A stretch of 35,995 nt of DNA. Origin: Halobacteroidaceae bacterium (lineage in GTDB: Bacteria > Bacillota > Halanaerobiia > B1SED10-174). Positions 30,985-35,995 of this stretch are shown piece by piece (within the stretch, counting starts at the first letter, position 1; each line of letters begins with the position of its first letter). The translations under genes were made by a program, and so were the position numbers. A model generated the notes under the pieces. That model did no database searches and had not been told where the DNA came from. It worked only from the letters and a program-made list of their open reading frames with translations. The DNA lies in the NCBI GenBank assembly GCA_003551665.1, contig PUNE01000046.1, positions 1 to 35,995 of the forward strand, given 5' to 3'.

Positions 30985-31587
30985 CTAATCGCGGGCCTCT
31001 TTGGGATCCCATTCCTTCCATACTTTTCCGGTAAGGTCCGGGCCGGGCTTTAAGGTTTTCTTGCCTGGCTTCCAGCCAGAGGGTATTACTTCGCCGGTTT
31101 CCCGGTGATGCTGATAAGCCTGGACCTGGCGGATTAATTCGCTCACGTTTCGCCCAACGGGCGGGGTAAGTACTTCCATGGCCTGAATTACACCATCGGG
31201 GTCAATAATAAAGCGTCCGCGGACATTTACTCCGCCTTTTTCATCATAAACTCCGTAGAGGGAACCAATTTTTCCCCCGGGATCACTGAGCATTGGAAAT
31301 TGAACTGCCGGATCCCACTGGGAAAGCTCGGTTTCGTGCCATATTTTGTGGGAGTGGACACTATCCACACTCATTGATAGGACTTCAACACCGAGTTCCT
31401 TGAGCTCTTCATAACGGGATGCAACTGCACCCAGTTCCGTGGGTCAGACAAAAGTGAAATCACCGGGGTAGAAACACAGAACCACCCATTTTCCCTGATA
31501 ATCCGAAAGTTTAACCTTCTTGAATTTACCATCCTGATAGGCCATGGCAGAAAATTCCGGCGCCCTTGCACCAACACGAGCTTCCAT
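30985..31587 (-). CDS. prxU: Selenocysteine-containing peroxiredoxin (AhpC/Prx1 type)
   Basis: 200 residues when the in-frame TGA at 31444-31446 is read as selenocysteine (residue 48). Before it the frame runs [17 protein letters not shown] to [10 protein letters not shown], after it [21 protein letters not shown] stands exactly where peroxiredoxins have their peroxide-reacting cysteine (FTFVCPTE). The remainder is typical ([42 protein letters not shown]). ATG 31587 has AAGGAGGGTG upstream. The usual C-terminal resolving cysteine (GEVCPA) is replaced: GEVIPSGW. One extra cysteine, C38, is present. It reduces peroxides in the cytoplasm. A single-base nonsense mutation is the alternative, but frame and similarity continue perfectly and a SECIS-like hairpin follows. 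Confidence 0.93.
31413..31436 (-). promoter_or_regulatory. Candidate bacterial SECIS element in prxU mRNA
   Basis: The minus-strand RNA seven bases after UGA reads AAC-U-GGGUGC-AGUU-GCAUCC-C-GUU: a three-pair lower stem, one U/C mismatch, a six-pair upper stem (one G-U) and a four-base loop. The loop begins 21 bases from the U of UGA and has G in its second position, which agrees with known bacterial SECIS rules (loop about 16-37 bases from UGA, G among the first two loop bases). The element would bind SelB. Confidence 0.75.
31444..31446 (-). other. In-frame UGA read as selenocysteine (residue 48)
   Basis: This TGA replaces the codon of the peroxidatic cysteine in prxU. Because of it a plain translation breaks the gene into a short N-terminal part and a C-terminal part starting at an internal ATG. 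Confidence 0.9.
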
Positions 31588-31617
31588 TGAATCACCCTCC
31601 TTGTTTATTTATCTTTT

Positions 31618-31646
31618 ATTATACCATAACCGATAATGGTTTTCAA
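31618..31646 (-). promoter_or_regulatory. Housekeeping promoter of prxU
   Basis: Minus strand TTGAAA, 17 bases, TATAAT: five of six at -35, six of six at -10, ideal spacing. Transcription should start near 31611, about 24 bases before the ATG. It is the best housekeeping-type promoter seen in the window. Confidence 0.85.
31623..31640 (-). promoter_or_regulatory. Inverted repeat between -35 and -10 of prxU
   Basis: ACCAT, eight bases, ATGGT fills the spacer of the promoter; 14 of 18 positions are symmetric. A protein bound here would block RNA polymerase. It does not resemble the PerR or OhrR boxes I know, so the regulator is unknown. Confidence 0.45.
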
Positions 31647-31652
31647 TATTGA

Positions 31653-32516
31653 TTACCGGTCAAGGCGAAATCCCCTCTTTCCTGCCTCTTCGCGAAGGTC
31701 CCGGTATTCAAAAGGAGAAATTCGGGCTGCAAGTTCCGGAAATTCCCCGCTTCGGTAGGCGGGGTAATATTGAGCCATGAGGTTGAGGTAGGTATTTTCA
31801 GAAATCTCTTCCTGGAGGAAGTCAAATATTTTCCGGGCCCCATCGGACTGTCCGGGTAAGAGGAGGTGACGGACCAGTAAACCCCGCCTGGCCAGTCCCT
31901 GTTCGTCAATTTCCAGGTCTCCAACCTGCCGGTGCATTTCTTTAAGCGCCCCCAGGGCAACCTGCCAGTAATCTGGAACACCGGAGTACTTTGCTCCCAC
32001 ACTGTCCGAACCATATTTTACGTCGGGCATATAAATATCGATTAACCCCTCCAGAAGCCTCAGAACTGTTACTGATTCATAGCCCCCACAATTATATACA
32101 ACCGGGAGGTGGAGCCCTTTTTCCCTGGCCTCAACCAGGGCTTCGGCAATCCAGGGAACCACGTGGGTTGGAGTAACAAAGTTAATATTATGGCACCCGT
32201 ATTTCTGCAGGGAAAGCATTATTTTAACCAGGTCCCTTATACTCGATCTGCTTCCCCGGACCTCGTGGCTCAAATCATAATTCTGGCAGAATACACATTT
32301 TAGATTGCACCCGGCAAAGAAAACAGTTCCCGACCCCCGCCAGCCAACCAGGGGGCCTTCTTCTCCAGGGTGTGGGCCCCAGGATCCAATCAGCAGTTCC
32401 CGGCCAGTCCCGCATTTTCCTGTCCGGAGCTCCCGGTTAACCCGGCATTCCCTGGGGCAGAGCCTGCATTCCCGCCAAATTTCCCAGAGTTTTTTTTCCC
32501 TGTCTTCGGCCTGCAC
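31653..32516 (-). CDS. Radical-SAM protein of the PflX / pyruvate-formate-lyase-activase-like group
   Basis: 287 residues from GTG at 32516, with AGGGGG six bases upstream; the open frame runs on to 32915 but that part overlaps the plus-strand gene and looks non-coding. N-terminal cysteines C17, C20, C24 and C35 (RECRLCPREC, GKCGTG) could bind an extra cluster; CNLKCVFC (C70, C74, C77) is the radical-SAM [4Fe-4S] motif. Later parts (YNCGGYESVTVL, DIYMPDVKYG, VRHLLLPGQ) match the PflX-like family. The true substrate of this family is not established; a glycyl-radical enzyme is not seen nearby. It is 65 bases upstream of prxU on the same strand, but prxU has its own promoter. Confidence 0.88.
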   Translation of the reverse strand: MQAEDREKKLWEIWRECRLCPRECRVNRELRTGKCGTGRELLIGSWGPHPGEEGPLVGWRGSGTVFFAGCNLKCVFCQNYDLSHEVRGSRSSIRDLVKIMLSLQKYGCHNINFVTPTHVVPWIAEALVEAREKGLHLPVVYNCGGYESVTVLRLLEGLIDIYMPDVKYGSDSVGAKYSGVPDYWQVALGALKEMHRQVGDLEIDEQGLARRGLLVRHLLLPGQSDGARKIFDFLQEEISENTYLNLMAQYYPAYRSGEFPELAARISPFEYRDLREEAGKRGFRLDR

Positions 32517-32661
32517 GGTAAGCCCCCTTTCCCCCTTTAATTGCCTGTAAGGTCTTATTTCGCCATATTTTTCCTTCTTCCTGCCAACCTTTGCAAACAA
32601 AAAAGGGAGAAAAGGACCGAATGCCGAAGTATACTGGAAATGGAGAAAAGGAGTTGATCCT

Positions 32662-33024
32662 TTGCAGGAACAGAAACCCATCTCTCCGGACACCCTGGCC
32701 AACCTCAGCCGCTGGGCCGGACTGGTTGGCATAATTACGATTATAACCGGCACTCTTGCAGCTATCATGGGACTATTCACCCTGGTCATCGGGGCCATTC
32801 CAGGGGTAGTGGCTGTTTTACTCGGATTTAAACTTCTCCACCTCAAAAATAACGCCGAAAACCTCCACCAGGAGGAAAAAGAACCCGGCCCCGAAGAACT
32901 GAACAACCTGGCCAAAAACCTGGTTGTTTTCCTGAAAATCCAGGGAGTTTTGATAATAATCGTTCTGGGTGTAATTGCCTTTACCTTTATCTCTGGATTT
33001 TTAGCACTGCTGTTTAACTATTAA
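32662..33024 (+). CDS. Small membrane protein, DUF5362-like
   Basis: 120 residues from TTG at 32662 (AAGGAG eight bases upstream). Two hydrophobic stretches near residues 19-57 (GLVGIITIITGTLAAIMG, then a second) and one near 88-118 (LVVFLKIQGVLIIIVLGVI) are separated by a charged loop rich in E and K. The layout resembles DUF5362 family proteins; function unknown. It is divergent from the PflX-like gene (145 bases between them) and ends in a terminator two bases past the stop. Confidence 0.75.
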   Translation: MQEQKPISPDTLANLSRWAGLVGIITIITGTLAAIMGLFTLVIGAIPGVVAVLLGFKLLHLKNNAENLHQEEKEPGPEELNNLAKNLVVFLKIQGVLIIIVLGVIAFTFISGFLALLFNY

Positions 33025-33053
33025 AACCGCCGTAATTTTACGGCGGTTTTTTT
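33023..33053 (+). terminator. Two-way terminator between convergent genes
   Basis: AAAACCGCCGTA and TACGGCGGTTTT form a twelve-pair perfect stem with loop ATTT, followed by three more T on plus. On the minus strand it closes the dehydrogenase gene at 33056, with TTTTAATAG following. Confidence 0.88.
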
Positions 33054-33055
33054 AT

Positions 33056-34042
33056 TTAATAACCCAGATCCCGGTCGACCAGGTTCAGGGGAGTTTTCCC
33101 TTGTGCCACCCGGTTTATATTTTCTATTACCTCTCCCCACCTTCCCAGATCTGAAAAAGGCGAAGCCGCTCTGTGCGGGCTTAAAACCACGTTATCCAGC
33201 TCGTGAAAGGGGAAATTATAGGGGTATTTTTTCCCTGAACCGTCCGGAACGGGCTCATAATCGTACCAGACGTCAATTCCCGCACCCCCAAGTTTCCCTC
33301 CGGACAAAGACTCAAAAAGAGCCTCTTCGCAGATAACCGGTCCTCGACCAACATTAACAATCAGCCCGTCCGGGCCGAGAAGATTAAGCTCCTCCTCCCC
33401 AATTAATCCCTCTGTTTCGGTTGTCTGGGGAAGGGAGATAATCAGAAAATCGCTCTGCTTCAAAAAACCGTGCAGATCTGCAACGCTATACCAGTCTTTC
33501 AGGATTGGGGGCTTCTCCCCGGAAATATTTCTCTTGCAGGCGATCAATTCCACCCTCCAACCTGAAAGGAATTGAGCAACCCAGTTACCTATTGAACCAA
33601 AACCCAGCAACCCCACGGTCCTGTCTCGCAGTGGAATGCTGGCCCCTTCCCCGTCCCCTGTCCTCCAGTTACCCCCGGCCATGTGCTGGTGGTGGACGAG
33701 AATTTTGTTGCTCAGGGCAAGCAGTAAGGCAACAGCATGCTGGGCTGTAAAATAAGTGTTCCCATGAGAATTGGCCAGGGATATTCCCGGGAATTCCCTG
33801 AAGAGAGGAATCAGGTGCTGCACCCCTACCCCGGGGTTCTGGAAAAGGGCCAGACTGGGAGCAGAATTTAATAGTTCCCGACTGGGCCGCCAGCCCACCA
33901 TAACCTCCGCTTCCCCGGCATAAGGAAGCAGGACTTCTGTTTCATTCGACGGGGGGAAGATACACTCCACACCCGGTTCTACCTTACTGGAAATGTATTC
34001 CTTCAGATCCGGAGGTACCTCCCACAAAAAAAGAACTTTCAT
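33056..34042 (-). CDS. D-isomer-specific 2-hydroxyacid dehydrogenase
   Basis: 328 residues from ATG at 34042 (GGGAGG eight bases upstream; the frame extends to 34075 inside the previous gene). The NAD-binding motif GFGSIG is at 147-152. The catalytic set is visible: Arg233 in NVGRGPV, Glu263 in DYEP, and His290 in LSPHRAA. It oxidises or reduces a 2-hydroxy/2-keto acid; the exact substrate cannot be told, and phosphoglycerate- or erythronate-type specificity is not supported because regulatory domains are absent. It is the last gene of the nagA operon, 17 bases after the TPR gene. Confidence 0.92.
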   Translation of the reverse strand: MKVLFLWEVPPDLKEYISSKVEPGVECIFPPSNETEVLLPYAGEAEVMVGWRPSRELLNSAPSLALFQNPGVGVQHLIPLFREFPGISLANSHGNTYFTAQHAVALLLALSNKILVHHQHMAGGNWRTGDGEGASIPLRDRTVGLLGFGSIGNWVAQFLSGWRVELIACKRNISGEKPPILKDWYSVADLHGFLKQSDFLIISLPQTTETEGLIGEEELNLLGPDGLIVNVGRGPVICEEALFESLSGGKLGGAGIDVWYDYEPVPDGSGKKYPYNFPFHELDNVVLSPHRAASPFSDLGRWGEVIENINRVAQGKTPLNLVDRDLGY

Positions 34043-34058
34043 CAACCGATCCTCCCTT

Positions 34059-34682
34059 TCAGGGCAGGAACTCATTTATGGAAAAAAGCAGGGTTCCGGT
34101 CCGCAAAAAATGGGTAGTTGCCTTTCCATATTGTCCTTCCTGCCAGTAGGCATAACCCATAAAAGCCCGGGTATAACGGTTCTCGTTTTTTTCCAGGGAA
34201 TAGTATAAGATTTCCCGGGCCTCCTCATATTTTTCTTCTTCAACAAGTATCAGGGCCCGATAGTTATCCAACCAGATATTTTCCGGATCCTGTTTTTCCA
34301 TTTTCTCCAGGATCTCCATGGCTTCATTGTAATCCTTCTCCGTAAAATGGAGAAAGGCTTTCTTACCCAAAAAAACGTGGTTTTCCGGATCTTCAACCAG
34401 CTTTTTCTCTATTTCCTGGCGGTAATCTTCACCTTCCTCCCTGCGGTGGGGGTGTTCACTTACCAGGTCAAACCACTCAGCTGCCTCCTTAAAATCCCCT
34501 ACCATGGCCAGGGCAACACCCTTTTTGAACATGGCAATTACGTTACCATTATCCGCTTCGGACGCTGTCTCTATGGCCAGTTTTTCCCATTCCTCCTTAA
34601 ATACCGATTCTGCTCCTGCGGCCGGGAGCCAGACCAAAAAAACAGAAAAAAGCAACAAAAAAACTCCCAACCGGGTCAGCAT
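34059..34682 (-). CDS. Exported TPR protein
   Basis: 207 residues with a signal peptide (residues about 1-23, LTRLGVFLLLFSVFLVWLP, cleavage near AGA-ESV) and no lipobox, so probably periplasmic. The rest forms TPR-like helical repeats: AMFKKGVALAMVGDFKEAAEW, FLHFTEKDYNEAMEILEKME and YRALILVEEEKYEEAREILY. TPR proteins serve as binding platforms. Its ATG directly follows the nagA stop (TAA-ATG), so translation is coupled to a cytoplasmic amino-sugar enzyme; a role in cell-wall turnover or recycling is possible but only inferred. Confidence 0.82.
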   Translation of the reverse strand: MLTRLGVFLLLFSVFLVWLPAAGAESVFKEEWEKLAIETASEADNGNVIAMFKKGVALAMVGDFKEAAEWFDLVSEHPHRREEGEDYRQEIEKKLVEDPENHVFLGKKAFLHFTEKDYNEAMEILEKMEKQDPENIWLDNYRALILVEEEKYEEAREILYYSLEKNENRYTRAFMGYAYWQEGQYGKATTHFLRTGTLLFSINEFLP

Positions 34683-35855
34683 TTAAACTCCTCCCTCTCC
34701 CCCGAAAACTCTGCCTCCATAAAGGGTCGTCTGGGGATTCATTTTTTCGTCCAGAAGGACAATATCCGCTCTCTTACCGGGTTCCAGCGAACCCCTTTCT
34801 CTATCCAGTCCCAGGCAGCGGGCTGGGTTAATTGTAGCCGCAGGAAGAGCCGTTTTCAGGTCCACTTCTGCTACTTCCAGCAGGGTCAGCAGGGCCTGAT
34901 CCAGGTCCAGTGAACTTCCGGCTAAAGTTCCGTCTTTCAAGCGGGCAATTCCCCCCTCAATATTAACTTCCTGCCCTCCCAGTTCATATTCCCCATCTTC
35001 CATACCCGCAGCACGCATTGAATCCGTTACCAGCACCGTCCGTTCTGGCCCGGCAACCTTCCAGACCAAGCGGACTATTGCCGGGTGCAGGTGGGCTCCG
35101 TCAAGAATCAATTCCAGAGTTGCCTCCGAATTTTCCAGGAATGCTCCTACCACACCCGGTTCCCGGTGATGAAGGCTCCGCATCCCATTGAAAAAGTGAG
35201 CAGCATGGGACATCCCATGGTCCATTGCCTGCCTGGTTTCCTGGTAGGTAGCATTGGTATGCCCCGCAGCTACTAGAACTCCATCGGCTGCAGCCTCCTT
35301 AATTACTTCCTCAGCCCCCTCAATTTCGGGAGCCAGGGTAATTACTCTCAAATAGGGACCCAGTTCCTCTCTCCACTCCCTGTATTCGGAAATTGAGGCA
35401 ACCCTGATAAATTCCTCATTCTGGGCTCCCTTTTTGGCAGTGCTGATGTATGGTCCCTCCAGGTGCAATCCAAGCAAAACACCCTCCTCCGGGTTCCTTT
35501 GGAAATATTGCTTAAAACCCCGTATGGCCTCAAGGATATTTTCGCGGGAGGATGTTACAGTTGTTCCCACCCAGCCCGTGGTACCCCGGCTTAGCTTGTG
35601 CCTGGTTACGGCCTGCAGAGCTTCCTCTGTGCCGTCCATTACGTCAAAACCCTGTGCTCCGTGGGTATGAATATCAATCAAACCCGGGATTACAAAACAC
35701 CCCCTGGCATCAATCTCCTTTATACCTGCAGGAACAGAAGGCATTTTTTCCATGGGACCCATTTGGGAAATCCTGGTTCCCCTTACTGCAATAAAGCCTT
35801 CTTCCAATTCTTCCAGCGGTGTTATTATTCGTCCCCCGGTAATAATTAAGTCCAT
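34683..35855 (-). CDS. nagA: N-acetylglucosamine-6-phosphate deacetylase
   Basis: 390 residues from ATG at 35855 (AGGAGG seven bases upstream; the frame extends to 35900 with no site). It has the amidohydrolase metal motif HTH (63 and 65, in GLIDIHTHGAQGF), Glu133 in GLHLEGPY, His199 in AAGHTNA, His220 in HAAHFFNGM and catalytic Asp278 in VTDSMRAAG, all as in NagA. It removes acetate from GlcNAc-6-phosphate, feeding glucosamine-6-phosphate to glycolysis or wall synthesis. NagB is not in the window. It is first of a three-gene operon with the exported TPR protein and a 2-hydroxyacid dehydrogenase. Confidence 0.96.
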   Translation of the reverse strand: MDLIITGGRIITPLEELEEGFIAVRGTRISQMGPMEKMPSVPAGIKEIDARGCFVIPGLIDIHTHGAQGFDVMDGTEEALQAVTRHKLSRGTTGWVGTTVTSSRENILEAIRGFKQYFQRNPEEGVLLGLHLEGPYISTAKKGAQNEEFIRVASISEYREWREELGPYLRVITLAPEIEGAEEVIKEAAADGVLVAAGHTNATYQETRQAMDHGMSHAAHFFNGMRSLHHREPGVVGAFLENSEATLELILDGAHLHPAIVRLVWKVAGPERTVLVTDSMRAAGMEDGEYELGGQEVNIEGGIARLKDGTLAGSSLDLDQALLTLLEVAEVDLKTALPAATINPARCLGLDRERGSLEPGKRADIVLLDEKMNPQTTLYGGRVFGGEGGV

Positions 35856-35976
35856 TTCTGCCCCTCCTCGTATAATAATATTTAGACCTATCATGCACAA
35901 CTAATCATTGTTAAAATCCATAAAAGGAATATTTGTATTCCATTAGCATTAGTAGTCCCTGTTGTGGATTTGTGGT

Positions 35977-35993
35977 AAACGCCGCAGGCGTTT
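35977..35993. other. Hairpin at the right window edge
   Basis: AAACGCC-GCA-GGCGTTT is a perfect seven-pair inverted repeat. It may be the terminator of a gene beyond the window. The T tracts (TTTT on plus, TTT on minus) are too short to give direction. Bases 35901-35976 hold no gene that I can see. Confidence 0.45.
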
Positions 35994-35995
35994 TC

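Noticed and set aside
30985-31374. Peroxiredoxin as a truncated gene or pseudogene starting at an internal ATG
   Set aside because: That start would remove the whole active-site region, whereas the upstream frame is conserved, has a promoter and a ribosome site, and differs only by TGA at the catalytic position.
31371-31595. Minus-strand open frame covering the start of prxU
   Set aside because: It is in another frame than the peroxiredoxin sequence. The true N-terminal part lies in the frame that reads through TGA.
32517-32915. N-terminal extension of the PflX-like protein
   Set aside because: It overlaps the plus-strand membrane-protein gene, has low-complexity composition and contains no domain; a GTG with a good ribosome site exists at 32516.
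35872-35900. Promoter TTGTGC-N17-TATTAT before nagA
   Set aside because: The transcript would begin within or next to the ribosome site, and the -35 box is poor. I do not annotate it.
1-35995. CRISPR arrays, tRNA or rRNA genes, insertion sequences, prophage genes
   Set aside because: I looked for repeated spacers, cloverleaf-like sequences and transposase or integrase motifs in all gaps and found none.

Overview
The window looks like chromosome from an anaerobic, motile, diderm (outer-membrane) Firmicute; Halanaerobiales is my best guess. The gram-positive signs are the strong AGGAGG-type ribosome sites, the frequent TTG/GTG starts, the Bacillus/Clostridium flagellar order yvyF-flgM-flgN-flgK-flgL-DUF6470-fliW-csrA-flagellin, and a YlbF-family gene. 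The diderm signs are a complete lipopolysaccharide inner-core block (Kdo transferase, two heptosyltransferases, both halves of the ADP-heptose enzyme, an O-antigen-ligase-like protein) and solute-binding proteins without a lipobox. A selenocysteine peroxiredoxin and a radical-SAM PflX-type protein fit anaerobic life. The taxonomic name is inference only. Nearly all genes lie on the minus strand; only the YlbF-like gene and a small membrane protein are on plus.

Region 1 (1-12763) is the late flagellar locus, read right to left. A near-consensus sigma-28 promoter at 12737-12763 precedes yvyF, flgM, flgN, flgK, flgL, a DUF6470 gene, fliW and csrA, then two full flagellin genes, flaG, fliD, fliS, a fliT-like gene and a small winged-helix gene. 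Beyond a strong terminator come a 595-residue TPR / methyltransferase-like / ParB-Srx-like protein, a TPR-only relative of its N-terminus, and a third flagellin cut by the window edge. The two full flagellin leaders are identical and carry a hairpin with GGA in its loop plus a GGA-rich ribosome site. This fits CsrA repression relieved by FliW, both encoded just upstream.

Region 2 (12766-14625) holds a CoA-disulfide-reductase/NADH-oxidase-type flavoprotein and the divergent YlbF-like gene. Region 3 (14608-20616) is the LPS block, in transcription order: waaF-like, rfaE1, rfaE2, second heptosyltransferase, O-antigen-ligase-like gene, waaA. Region 4 (20748-29945) holds two tandem copies of a peptide-type ABC importer (binding protein, DppB, DppC) and a third lone binding protein. 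No ATPase gene is present here. A hairpin lies between binding protein and permease in both copies.

Region 5 (30079-35995) contains a ZIP metal transporter, a peroxiredoxin whose catalytic residue is encoded by in-frame TGA followed by a plausible bacterial SECIS hairpin, a PflX-like radical-SAM protein, a small plus-strand membrane protein, and a nagA - exported TPR protein - 2-hydroxyacid dehydrogenase operon. I saw no tRNA, rRNA, CRISPR array, insertion sequence or phage gene.
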